NCBI GenBank assembly: GCA_965228445.1
Contig: OZ245813.1
Coordinates: 2,542,001 to 2,606,000, forward strand
Source: Thalassobaculum sp965228445
Lineage (GTDB): Bacteria > Pseudomonadota > Alphaproteobacteria > Thalassobaculales > Thalassobaculaceae
Direction: 5' to 3'
Length of the DNA stretch: 64,000 nucleotides
In this document: positions 20,926 to 29,609 of the stretch, piece after piece
How positions within the stretch are numbered: position 1 is the stretch's first letter
Layout of the letters: each line of letters starts with the position of its first letter
The notes under the pieces: model-generated
Seen by the model: only the letters and a program-made list of their open reading frames with translations
Database searches by the model: none
Told to the model about the DNA's origin: nothing
Program-made: the position numbers and the translations under genes

Positions 20926-21786
20926 CTAGGGGGCAACTGAACGGGTGTCATTCCATTTGAGAACCAGTGTTCTGTCGATCCCGGCGAGATCGGCTCTCCG
21001 CGCGGTTTCGCGCAACCCGACAGACGCCATGATCGCGGCCACGGCGTCGCCCTGGCCGATCCCCAGCTCCAGGATCGCCACCCCGTCCGGCGCCAGGGTC
21101 CGGCTCAGCACCGGCGCCAGCGCGCGATAGGCGTCGAGGCCGTCCGCCCCGGCCGCCAGCGCGCCGATCGGGTCGTGACCGCGCACCTCCTCCGCCAGGC
21201 TCGCCACCTCGTCCTCGGCGATATAGGGCGGGTTGGACAGGATCAGCTCGAAGCGGTCCTCCCCCACCGTGTCCCAGTCCTGACAACGGATCTCCGTCCG
21301 GTCGGCAAGGCCGGTATCGGCGGCATTGCGCCGGGCCACCTCGGCGGCCGCCGGCGAGCGGTCGAGGCCGAGGCCGGTGGCATCCGCAAACTCCGACAGA
21401 ACTGCCAGCAGCAGGCATCCGGTCCCGGTGCCCAGGTCGAGAATCCGGCGCGGCGGCGCCCGGTCGGCGAAGGCTTCCAGGGCAGCCTCCACCAGGGTCT
21501 CGCTGTCCGGGCGCGGGTCCAGCGTGTCGGCGGTCACCGTGAGGTCCAGGGTCCAGAAGGCGCGGCGGCCGATGATCTTGCTGACCGGCTCGCGGGCGAT
21601 GCGCCGGGCGACCAGCGCCCGGAACCGCTCCAGCGCCGCCGTCTCCAGCGGTTCCTCCTCGTGTGGCCAGACCGCGCGGCCGAGTACGTGGCCGAGCAGC
21701 AGGCGGGCGTCGAGCCGCCCGCCCTCGATCCCGGCCCGGGCGAGGTCAGCCGCCGCCGCCTTCAGCGCGTCGCGGATACCGGTCAC
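20926..21786 (-). CDS. prmC: Peptide chain release factor N5-glutamine methyltransferase PrmC
   Basis: A 286-residue SAM-dependent methyltransferase. It has SAM motif I ILDLGTGTGCLLLA near residues 115-128 and the catalytic NPPY at 185-188, preceded by an N-terminal helical substrate-recognition domain. PrmC methylates the Gln of the GGQ loop in release factors and so raises termination efficiency. It starts 10 nt after prfA, which encodes its substrate, the classic hemA-prfA-prmC order also seen in gammaproteobacteria. Confidence 0.95.
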   Translation of the reverse strand: MTGIRDALKAAAADLARAGIEGGRLDARLLLGHVLGRAVWPHEEEPLETAALERFRALVARRIAREPVSKIIGRRAFWTLDLTVTADTLDPRPDSETLVEAALEAFADRAPPRRILDLGTGTGCLLLAVLSEFADATGLGLDRSPAAAEVARRNAADTGLADRTEIRCQDWDTVGEDRFELILSNPPYIAEDEVASLAEEVRGHDPIGALAAGADGLDAYRALAPVLSRTLAPDGVAILELGIGQGDAVAAIMASVGLRETARRADLAGIDRTLVLKWNDTRSVAP

Positions 21787-21796
21787 CGTCGGCCCG

Positions 21797-22867
21797 TCAG
21801 GTCAGCGTCGCCAGACGCTCGGCCTCGTCCTCGGCGATCAGCGCGTCGAGCACCTCGTCCAGCGCCTCGCCGGTGACCACCCGGTCCAGCTTGTAGAGGG
21901 TCAGGTTGATGCGGTGGTCCGTCACCCGGCCTTGCGGGAAGTTGTAGGTACGGATGCGCTCCGAGCGGTCGCCGGAGCCGACCTGGCTCTTGCGGTCCGC
22001 CGCCCGCGCCTCGTCGGCGGCCTGGCGCTGCAGGTCGTAGAGCCGGGCGCGCAGAATGCGCATGGCCTTGGCCCGGTTCTTGTGCTGCGACTTCTCGTCC
22101 TGCTGGGTGACGACGACGCCGGTAGGGATATGGGTGATGCGCACCGCGCTGTCGGTGGTGTTGACGTGCTGGCCGCCGGCCCCGCTGGACCGGTAGACGT
22201 CGACCCGCAGGTCCTTGTCCTCGATATGGATGTCGACCTCCTCGGCTTCCGGCAGCACGGCGACCGTCGCGGCGGAGGTGTGGATGCGGCCCTGACTCTC
22301 GGTGACCGGCACCCGCTGCACCCGGTGCACGCCGCTCTCGAACTTCAGCCGGGCATAGACCCCGCGCCCGGTGATGGACGCGACCGCCTCCTTGTAGCCG
22401 CCCAGCTCGTTCTCGGAGACCTCCATGACCTCGAAGCGCCAGCCGCGGTTCTGGGCATAGCGCTGGTACATGGCGAAGAGGTCGGCGGCGAACAGGGCCG
22501 CCTCGTCGCCGCCGGTGCCGGCGCGCACTTCCAGGATGACGTTCTTCTCGTCAGCCTCGTCCTTCGGCAGCAGCAGGATCTGCACCTCGCGCTCCAGGTC
22601 GGGCAGGCGGGACTCGATCTCCTCGACCTCGGCCTCTGCCAGCTCCTTCATGTCGGCATCGCCGCCATCGGCCAGCGCCCGGGCGTCGGCGAGTTCGGCC
22701 CGGGTGCGCTTCAGCTCCTCGACCTTGGCCACCACGGGAGCGAGTTCCGACAGTTCGCGCGACATCTTCTGGAACGCGCTGGAATCCAGCTTCTCCGGGC
22801 TGGACATCAGGGCTTCCAGTTCCTTCGCGCGATCGACCACCCGGTCGAGGGTCGCCTCAAGGCTCAC
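21797..22867 (-). CDS. prfA: Peptide chain release factor 1
   Basis: A 356-residue class I release factor decoding UAA and UAG. The GGQ loop SSGAGGQHVNTTDSAVR is near residue 230, and the family stretch VEVRAGTGGDEAALFA lies at the domain boundary. The ATG overlaps the end of hemA by 4 nt, so translation is probably coupled. PrmC, encoded next, methylates its GGQ glutamine. Confidence 0.96.
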   Translation of the reverse strand: MSLEATLDRVVDRAKELEALMSSPEKLDSSAFQKMSRELSELAPVVAKVEELKRTRAELADARALADGGDADMKELAEAEVEEIESRLPDLEREVQILLLPKDEADEKNVILEVRAGTGGDEAALFAADLFAMYQRYAQNRGWRFEVMEVSENELGGYKEAVASITGRGVYARLKFESGVHRVQRVPVTESQGRIHTSAATVAVLPEAEEVDIHIEDKDLRVDVYRSSGAGGQHVNTTDSAVRITHIPTGVVVTQQDEKSQHKNRAKAMRILRARLYDLQRQAADEARAADRKSQVGSGDRSERIRTYNFPQGRVTDHRINLTLYKLDRVVTGEALDEVLDALIAEDEAERLATLT

Positions 22868-24120
22868 GTCTCGTCTCCTCCCTGCGGGTCCGGCATGTCG
22901 AACAGCCGGAACACCAGATCCTTCGTCTGCCGGTCGAGCCGGCCCTGTTCCGCCAGGTCGCGCAGCAGCACCGACGGCGCGTGGGCCAGCCGAGCGGCGA
23001 TGCGCCGGGCGAGGTCGTCATCCGCCCCGGCCACCTCGGCCACCATCGCCTCGACATGGCCGCGCAGGGCGGCGATGTCCGGCGCGGCGTCCCGTCCCGA
23101 GCGGTCCCGGCTGAAGGCGGCGACCGCCTCCTCCACCATCCGCTCGGCCCGGGCGGCCTCGCCGGCCCGGTCGGCCATGCCGGCCCGGGTGATCGCCTCC
23201 AGATCGCCGACGTCGTAGACGAAGGCCTCGTCGAGACGGTGGACCGCAGGCTCTACATCGCCGGGCACCGACAGGTCGAGCAGGAAGAAGGGCCGGCGCC
23301 GGCGCCGGCGCAGGGCCGCCTCGATCATCTCCGCCGTGATCAGGTAGCGCCCCTCGCCCAGGGTGGTCACCACGACGTCGGCCCGGTCCAGCGCCGGACC
23401 GAGCCGGTCCAGTCCGCCGTGATGCGCCTCCAGCTCGCGCGCCGCCAGGGCGGCGCGGCGCTCGAAGCGGTCGAGCACCTCCATCCCCTCCATGCCGGCC
23501 GCCGCCATGTGCTCGGCGATCAGCAGGCCGAGCTCGCCGGTGCCGGCCAGCAGGCCGGTGCGGCCGTTCAGGTCGCCGAACAGGTCGCGCACCCGGGCCA
23601 CGGCGGCGGCGGCGAGCGACACCGGGCCTTCGCCGATCCGGGTCTCGCTGCGCACCCGCTTGGCCACCGCATAGGCGGCCCGCATGGTGTCTTCCAGCAC
23701 CGGGCCGGTGCCACCCAGGTCGCGGCACAGCCGGTGGGCGGCGCGGACCTGGCCCAGCACCTGCGGCTCGCCGACCACCTGGCTGTCGAGGGAGCAGGCG
23801 ACCCGGAACACGTGACGCACCGCCTCGTCGCTGGCGTGGGCATAGAGCAGCGGGCGCAGCACGGCGCCGTCGAGATCGACCGGACGGCCCAGTTCGGCGG
23901 CGACGGTCTCCGGCGAGGTCTGCGGATCTCGGAACCGGCCGATCACCTCGACCCGGTTGCAGGTCGACAGCACCAGCGCCTCCTGCGCGCCGTGGGCCTT
24001 CAGCGCATCGAGCATGGCCGGCATCTCGGAATCGTCGACGAACAGCCGCTCGCGCACCCCGTCGGGGCAGGACCGGTGATCGACGCCGATCACCTGGAGC
24101 GGCGGGGGAGCGGCAGGCAT
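22864..24120 (-). CDS. hemA: Glutamyl-tRNA reductase (C5 heme pathway)
   Basis: A 418-residue protein with the catalytic Cys54 in VLSTCNRVEVI, the family block SLDSQVVGEPQVLGQVRAAH, an NADPH-binding domain starting LLAGTGELGLLIAEHM and a C-terminal dimerisation helix. It reduces glutamyl-tRNA to glutamate-1-semialdehyde, the first committed step of tetrapyrrole synthesis by the C5 route. Most alphaproteobacteria instead use 5-aminolevulinate synthase (C4 route), so this gene is notable. Its position directly before prfA-prmC is the ancestral proteobacterial arrangement, which argues for retention rather than recent transfer. Base composition matches its neighbours. Confidence 0.93.
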   Translation of the reverse strand: MPAAPPPLQVIGVDHRSCPDGVRERLFVDDSEMPAMLDALKAHGAQEALVLSTCNRVEVIGRFRDPQTSPETVAAELGRPVDLDGAVLRPLLYAHASDEAVRHVFRVACSLDSQVVGEPQVLGQVRAAHRLCRDLGGTGPVLEDTMRAAYAVAKRVRSETRIGEGPVSLAAAAVARVRDLFGDLNGRTGLLAGTGELGLLIAEHMAAAGMEGMEVLDRFERRAALAARELEAHHGGLDRLGPALDRADVVVTTLGEGRYLITAEMIEAALRRRRRRPFFLLDLSVPGDVEPAVHRLDEAFVYDVGDLEAITRAGMADRAGEAARAERMVEEAVAAFSRDRSGRDAAPDIAALRGHVEAMVAEVAGADDDLARRIAARLAHAPSVLLRDLAEQGRLDRQTKDLVFRLFDMPDPQGGDET

Positions 24121-24274
24121 GGCGCGGCCCTAAAGCGTGGCGGCCCGCGCCTCGTCGGTCCGGTCGAGTCCGCGCTCCAGAATACGTCGTGCCAAATCCA
24201 GGCTCCTCCGGCGGGCGGGTGTCCCGCCCCATCTGCGGTCCGGAAGGCTGTCCGGGCCGGTCTGCGTCCGTCGT

Positions 24275-25405
24275 CTACTCGGCGGCGACGCCGGGCTTCG
24301 CGGCGGCCTGTTCGGCCTCGATCTCCGCCGCCTTCTTCTCGATCAGCTCGACCATGTGGTCGACCACGTCCTTGCTCTTCAGGCGGTGGTCCGGCTGGCC
24401 GGCGATATAGACCATATGGGTGCCGTTGCCGCCGCCGGTAATGCCGATATCGGTCTCGCGCGCCTCGCCCGGGCCGTTCACCACGCAGCCGATCACCGAG
24501 ACGGTCATCGGCGTGGTGATATGGGCCAGCCGCTCCTCCAGAACCCGCACGTTCTCGATCACGTCGAACTGCTGCCGCGCGCAGGACGGGCAGGAGATCA
24601 CGTTGACTCCGCGGTGGCGCAGGTTCAGCGACTTCAGGATGTCGAAGCCGACCTTCACCTCCTCTTCCGGCGGAGCCGAGAGGGAGACGCGGATGGTGTC
24701 GCCGATGCCGCTCCACAGCAGCATGCCGAGCCCGATCGACGACTTCACCGTGCCGATGCGCTGGGCACCGGCCTCGGTCACGCCGAGATGCAACGGGTAG
24801 TCGCAGGCCTCCGCCAGGCCCTGATAGGCGGCGGTGGCGAGGAAGACATCGGAGGCCTTCACGCTGATCTTGAAGTCGCGGAAATCGTTGTCCTCGAGAA
24901 TCTTCGCGTGGTCGAGCGCGCTCTCCACCATCGCCTCGGGACAGGGCTCGCCGTACTTCTCCAGCAGGTGCTTCTCCAGGCTGCCGGCATTGACGCCGAT
25001 GCGCATGGAGCAGCCGTGGTCCTTGGCCGCCTGCACCACCTCGCGCACCCGCGCGGCCGAGCCGATATTGCCCGGATTGATGCGCAGGCAGGCGGCACCG
25101 CTCTCCGCCGCCTCGATGGCCCGTTTGTAGTGGAAATGGATGTCGGCGACGATCGGCACGCTCACCTGGGCGGTGATCTGCCTCAGCGCCTTGGCGGAAT
25201 CCTCGTCCGGACAGCTCACCCGCACGATGTCGGCGCCGGCGGCCTCGCAGCGCTGGATCTGCGCCACGGTCGCCTGGACGTCGGCGGTCAGGGTGTTGGT
25301 CATGGTCTGGACGGTGATCGGCGCCCCGTCGCCCACCGGTACGGATCCCACATAGACGCGGCGGGATGGACGCCGGTGGATGTCGCGGTAGGGTCGGACA
25401 CTCAT
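24275..25405 (-). CDS. ispG: 4-hydroxy-3-methylbut-2-enyl diphosphate synthase IspG
   Basis: A 376-residue [4Fe-4S] enzyme of the MEP isoprenoid pathway converting MEcPP to HMBPP. Cluster ligands are visible as Cys272, Cys275 and Cys307, with the catalytic Glu314 in GPGEARETDIG. The N-terminal TIM barrel begins RRVYVGSVPVGDGAPI. The single-module length fits the bacterial form. It lies between the RodZ-like gene and hemA, each separated by about 155 nt, so it may have its own promoter. A low-complexity Glu/Ala tail ends the protein. Confidence 0.96.
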   Translation of the reverse strand: MSVRPYRDIHRRPSRRVYVGSVPVGDGAPITVQTMTNTLTADVQATVAQIQRCEAAGADIVRVSCPDEDSAKALRQITAQVSVPIVADIHFHYKRAIEAAESGAACLRINPGNIGSAARVREVVQAAKDHGCSMRIGVNAGSLEKHLLEKYGEPCPEAMVESALDHAKILEDNDFRDFKISVKASDVFLATAAYQGLAEACDYPLHLGVTEAGAQRIGTVKSSIGLGMLLWSGIGDTIRVSLSAPPEEEVKVGFDILKSLNLRHRGVNVISCPSCARQQFDVIENVRVLEERLAHITTPMTVSVIGCVVNGPGEARETDIGITGGGNGTHMVYIAGQPDHRLKSKDVVDHMVELIEKKAAEIEAEQAAAKPGVAAE

Positions 25406-25563
25406 GGTGGCCTCGGCTGTCGGTGCAGTGGGGGGTCTGCTTCGCGCGCCCCTTATAGACGATCACCGGTCGCCAAGAAAGCCGGGCGCGGCCGATAGCC
25501 GCCCTCCGCGTCCGGCCGACGCTTCCGCGCGCCGCCGTCGACCGGCGGATCCGGCTGCCGAGG

Positions 25564-26964
25564 CTAGTTGCGGCCGGCGATCGCGGTGCCCGCCGCCAGG
25601 CGGGTGGGGTCCAGGGCGATGTTGCGCACCACCTCGCCGAACGTTCCCAGGCTCGGCGCCGGGGTTCCGTCGACCACAATTTCGAGCGCGCCGGCATTGC
25701 CGGTCGCCAGGGTCAGACCGGGACGGTCGGGCACCCGGTAGACGTCGCCGTTGCGCAGCACCCGCGTGAACAGGGTCGTGCCGTCCCGCGCCCGGATCTG
25801 CACCCAGCTCTCGCCGGTCGCGCGGACCACGACCCGCTCGATCGGGGCGGGAACCGGATTGCCGCTCGCTCCGGGCACGGCGGCCTCGGACGCGCCGATC
25901 AGACCGCTGAGCCGCGGCGCGCTGGGCACGGGACCGGAGGACGGAGAGGTTGTCTCCGCCGTCGCCAGGGGTTGGGTCGCCGCCAGGGCCTGGGTCGGCT
26001 CCGGCGCCGCGGACGCCAGGGCGGTCGTGGTCGGCTCCGGATCGGCGGCCGGGACGTCCTCGGCCGTATCGGCCGGCGCGGCCGCGGGGGCCGGGGCCTC
26101 GGTGACCGTCACCGGCGCGACCGGGGCCGGGCTGGCGGGCGGCGCGTCGGTCGTCGGTCGGGTGATGGCCGAGGCCGGGGCCGGCGCGGATCGCACGCTA
26201 TCGGCCGCCGGTGCGGTAGCCGCCGGTGTGTTGGCCCCCTGCCGAACGCCCGACTGGGAAGCGACTTGGGAGGCCACCCCGGGCCCCGTGATCGGTGCCA
26301 GCGCGACGGCGGGCGCCTCGCCGCTGCTCGACCGGGCCGTCACCGGCACGCTGGTCGGATTGGCGGCGGAATAGGTGGTGTCAGGCGCCACGGAGGCCGG
26401 GGTCTGGGGCGCGGTCGTCGACGAGACCGCCGTCGCCGGATCGGTTGCATCCGCGGCGGCATCCGTCGGCGCCGGGGCGGCGGGGCCCGCCACCGTCGTC
26501 GGCGGATTCTGCCCCTCGATCAGCGCGGCGAGCCGCTCCGGCACGTCCGGCACCATGTCGTGGACCGACATGCCGCGCTCGGACAGCCAGTACCAGCCGC
26601 CATAGGCGAGGCCGGCGAGCAGTACCGAGGCGAACATCAGCCCGACGCCGGGAACGCGCCCTTCCGGCGCCGGTGACGGGAAGACGAGCTGGGTGCGATG
26701 GTCGAGGCCGGCGGCCTCGTGCTTGAAGCGGGTGACCGCGCGCTCGACGTCGAGGCCGAGGAAGGCGGCATAGGTGCGCACATAGCCGATGGCGTAGGTC
26801 TTGCCCGGCAGCACGTCCGGCCGGCCCTCCTCGAGGGCGGCGAGGAATTCCTTGCGGATGCGGAGCTGGGCGGCGACGTCGGCGATCTCCAGACCGGCCG
26901 TCTCGCGCGCCTGCTTCAGCTCCTGCCCGATGGTCGGGTCCGACCCGGAGTCTCGATAGAGCAT
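25564..26964 (-). CDS. RodZ-like helix-turn-helix/DUF4115 membrane protein
   Basis: A 466-residue bitopic protein. An N-terminal HTH_25 domain (about residues 12-75, IGQELKQARETAGLEIADVAAQL) precedes a single membrane segment (about 106-127, VGLMFASVLLAGLAYGGWYWL). A long Ala/Pro/Thr-rich periplasmic linker ends in a DUF4115 domain (GESWVQIRARDGTTLFTRVL). This is RodZ architecture, so a role in MreB-dependent cell shape is likely. I use the ATG at 26964 because AAGGAGGGAG lies just upstream. An in-frame extension reaches 27159 or further and its basic Ser/Arg-rich sequence could also be translated. ispG follows, as is common for rodZ. Confidence 0.82.
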   Translation of the reverse strand: MLYRDSGSDPTIGQELKQARETAGLEIADVAAQLRIRKEFLAALEEGRPDVLPGKTYAIGYVRTYAAFLGLDVERAVTRFKHEAAGLDHRTQLVFPSPAPEGRVPGVGLMFASVLLAGLAYGGWYWLSERGMSVHDMVPDVPERLAALIEGQNPPTTVAGPAAPAPTDAAADATDPATAVSSTTAPQTPASVAPDTTYSAANPTSVPVTARSSSGEAPAVALAPITGPGVASQVASQSGVRQGANTPAATAPAADSVRSAPAPASAITRPTTDAPPASPAPVAPVTVTEAPAPAAAPADTAEDVPAADPEPTTTALASAAPEPTQALAATQPLATAETTSPSSGPVPSAPRLSGLIGASEAAVPGASGNPVPAPIERVVVRATGESWVQIRARDGTTLFTRVLRNGDVYRVPDRPGLTLATGNAGALEIVVDGTPAPSLGTFGEVVRNIALDPTRLAAGTAIAGRN

Positions 26965-27339
26965 CGCGTCTCCCTCCTTGGCGGACGACCGTCCCGCGGA
27001 CCGCCCCCCCTTGAGACCGGACACCGAACGGCCGCTCGCGCCGTCCTTGGTTCGGGATCCGGCTTCGTTCGCGGCCTCACGGGTCCGGGCCCGCCCGGCT
27101 TGTGTCAGCGACTCGATCTCGGTCAGCCGCAACTTTGTCCGTGCCGTCTTCAGCGTCATGGTCGCCTCGGCCAAGTAGCGGTATGGCAACTCCCGGCTCG
27201 CGTCTCCGCCCCCGCGCGAACCGCTCTCAATCCGCGGCGACGATACTTCAATGTTTGATGTAATTCAATTACCTATTCAGGACAGCCGCCTTCGCGTCTT
27301 AGAAAGGCGACGGAAAACCTCTGCCGAAATGCCGAGGTT
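26965..27339. other. Gap between ptsP and the RodZ-like gene
   Basis: This 375 bp stretch has two halves. The part next to ptsP (about 27240-27339) is clearly AT-richer than its surroundings and holds the promoter described separately. The part next to the RodZ-like gene is GC-rich and open in that gene's frame from 27189, so it is either a long 5' leader or an N-terminal extension. Confidence 0.6.
27240..27268 (-). promoter_or_regulatory. Sigma70-type promoter upstream of the RodZ-like gene
   Basis: On the minus strand TTGAAT (27268-27263) and TATCGT (27245-27240) are 17 nt apart in a locally AT-rich patch. Transcription would start near 27233, leaving about 270 nt to the preferred ATG or about 75 nt to the alternative ATG at 27159. 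Confidence 0.5.
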
Positions 27340-29604
27340 TCACCGTTGGTCCGACAGGTAACTCTTCAAGTGATTTCGTAGAGAACCTGTCTTTTTTTTC
27401 ATCGAATACAAAATAAAGTCGGATAACCGATTGATATTGGCGGAAAGTACCGCTTCCTTTACCGGACCGATCGAGACTGCGGACATCGACAGGGAGCGAT
27501 AGCCGAGCGCCGCCAGGGCGAGCGCCTCGAGCGGTCGGCCCGCCATCTCGCCGCAGACGGAGACCTCGATCCCGGCCGCCTTGCCCGCCTCCACGATACG
27601 TCGCATGGCGTCGAGAAATAACACCGAAAGCGGGTCGTAGCGATTCGCCGTCCGCTCGCCGCCCCGGTCGGCGGCAAACAGGAACTGCAGCAGGTCGTTG
27701 CTGCCCACGGACAGGAAGTCGGCCTCCCGCGCCAACTCCTCGATCGCCAGCAGGGCGGACGGCACCTCGACCATCGCGCCGACGGCGATCGAGCTCGGCA
27801 TGGCGTCGGGCCGGGCGGCGGCGCGGGCGATCTCCAGATCGACGATGGCCCGGGCGGCGCGGAACTCGTCCACGGTGGCGACCATCGGCACCATGATCCG
27901 CACCGGCCGGCTCCCGGCGGCCTGGATCATCGCGCGGACCTGCTGGCGCAGGATCGCCGGCTGGTCGAGGCCGATGCGCAGCGCCCGCCAGCCCAGGGCC
28001 GGGTTCTCCTCCACCTCGTGGACGAAGGAATGCAGCCGCTTGTCGCCGCCGGCATCCAGCGTGCGGAAGGTGACCGCACGTTCGCCCGCGCTGTCGAGGA
28101 TGCGGCGGTACAGCTCGGTCTGGGCATCCACGTCCGGGTATTCGCGGCGGACCAGGAACGGGATCTCGGTGCGGTACAGGCCGATCCCCTCCGCCCCGAC
28201 CGCTTCTAGCTGGGTCACGTCGACCAGCAGCCCGGCATTCATCTGCAGCGACATCCGCACCCCGTCGCGGCTGACCGCCGGGGTGTCGCGCAGGGCGGCG
28301 TAGCGGGCGCGGGTCGCCTCGCGGACCGACAGGCTCTCGCGGAACTGGGAGCGAGCCTCGTCGCCGGGGCGGATCAGCACCTGGCCGTGGTCGCCGTCGA
28401 CGATCAGCGGGTCGCCCGGATCGACCTCCTCGATCAGATGGGCCAGCCGGCCGACCACCGGGATATCCAGGGCGCGGGCGACGATGCCCACATGGGCGGT
28501 GGCCGACGCCTCCTCCAGCACCAGCCCCTTGAGCTGGGCGCCGGCATAGTCGAGCAGCTCGGCCGGCCCCATGGAGCGGGCGACCAGGATGAACGGCTCG
28601 TCCGGCCCGGCCGGTTCCGGCGTCGCCTCCCCGGCGGCCAGGCGGCGCAGCAGGCGCAGGGCCACGTCCTCGAAATCGGCCAGCCGCTCGCGCAGGTACT
28701 CGTCCTTCACCGCGGCCATGCGCGAGCGGGTGTCGTCGCGCACCTTCTGCACGGCTGCGGCCGCGGTCAGGCCGCTGTCGATGGCGTCGCGGATGCGGCC
28801 GATCCAGCCGGTATCGCGGGCGATCAGCCGATAGGTCTCCAGCACGTCGCGATGTTCGCCGGCCGCCGACAGGGCTTCCGACTCCATCACCCGGTCGAGA
28901 GATTCGTGCATGTCGGCCAGCGCGGCCCGCAGCAGTTCGTGCTCGACCGAGGAATCCTCGGCGACCACCCCGCCGATCACCACCCGCGGCTGGTGCAGCC
29001 GGGCGTTGCCGATCGCCACGCCGTCATGGATGCGGATGCCGTGGATCACCAGCGGCCCGCGGTCCCGGTTCGGGTCGCCGCCGGGCAGGCTCATGGTCGT
29101 CAGCACCTCGGCCAGGACCATCGCCAGGGTCTCCAGCGACTCCACCTCCTCCTCGTCCAGCTCGCGCATGGACACGTGCTGCACGACGAGGACGCCGAGC
29201 ACCCGGTCGGAGCGGCGGATCGGCACGCCGGCGAAGGACTGGAACGCCTCCTCCCCGGTCTCCGGGCGGTAGGCGAACTTGGGATGCTTCTGCGCCTCGG
29301 CCAGGGTCAGCGGCAGGCGGGTCTCGGCGATATGGCCGACCAGACCCTCGCCCGGCTGGAAGAACAGCCGGTGGACCGCCTGCGGGTTCAGACCCTGGGT
29401 GGCGCAGAGTTCCAGCACCCGGCCCGGGCGCTGGACGTAGATCGAGCAGACCTCGGCCCCCAGCTCGTGGGCGATCACCTGGACGGTGCTGTCGAGGCGC
29501 TGCTGCGGCGTGCCGACCCCCGCCATGACGTCGCGCAGACGGCGCAGCATCTCGCGGGGACCACCCCCCGGTCCGGTTTCACGGGCTCCGGTGGGTGCGT
29601 TCAT
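27340..29604 (-). CDS. ptsP: Phosphoenolpyruvate-protein phosphotransferase PtsP (EI-Ntr)
   Basis: A 754-residue protein. An N-terminal GAF domain (about residues 20-170) is followed by the PTS enzyme I module: the phospho-His domain with SATAHVGIVARALDIPVVG (His near residue 370) and a PEP-binding TIM barrel with GLYRTEIPFL, MVPMVATVDE and SVGSNDLLQFLF. EI-Ntr feeds phosphate from PEP to NPr and EIIA-Ntr, linking nitrogen/carbon status to regulation rather than sugar uptake; the GAF domain senses glutamine in characterised homologues. It lies 5 nt after lysC, the usual alphaproteobacterial order. The last ~40 codons are less GC-rich than the rest. Confidence 0.94.
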   Translation of the reverse strand: MNAPTGARETGPGGGPREMLRRLRDVMAGVGTPQQRLDSTVQVIAHELGAEVCSIYVQRPGRVLELCATQGLNPQAVHRLFFQPGEGLVGHIAETRLPLTLAEAQKHPKFAYRPETGEEAFQSFAGVPIRRSDRVLGVLVVQHVSMRELDEEEVESLETLAMVLAEVLTTMSLPGGDPNRDRGPLVIHGIRIHDGVAIGNARLHQPRVVIGGVVAEDSSVEHELLRAALADMHESLDRVMESEALSAAGEHRDVLETYRLIARDTGWIGRIRDAIDSGLTAAAAVQKVRDDTRSRMAAVKDEYLRERLADFEDVALRLLRRLAAGEATPEPAGPDEPFILVARSMGPAELLDYAGAQLKGLVLEEASATAHVGIVARALDIPVVGRLAHLIEEVDPGDPLIVDGDHGQVLIRPGDEARSQFRESLSVREATRARYAALRDTPAVSRDGVRMSLQMNAGLLVDVTQLEAVGAEGIGLYRTEIPFLVRREYPDVDAQTELYRRILDSAGERAVTFRTLDAGGDKRLHSFVHEVEENPALGWRALRIGLDQPAILRQQVRAMIQAAGSRPVRIMVPMVATVDEFRAARAIVDLEIARAAARPDAMPSSIAVGAMVEVPSALLAIEELAREADFLSVGSNDLLQFLFAADRGGERTANRYDPLSVLFLDAMRRIVEAGKAAGIEVSVCGEMAGRPLEALALAALGYRSLSMSAVSIGPVKEAVLSANINRLSDFILYSMKKKTGSLRNHLKSYLSDQR

Positions 29605-29609
29605 GACAC

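Noticed and set aside
26965..27189. N-terminal extension of the RodZ-like protein
   Set aside because: The ATG at 26964 has a far better ribosome site (AAGGAGG) and begins directly at the HTH domain; kept only as an alternative start.
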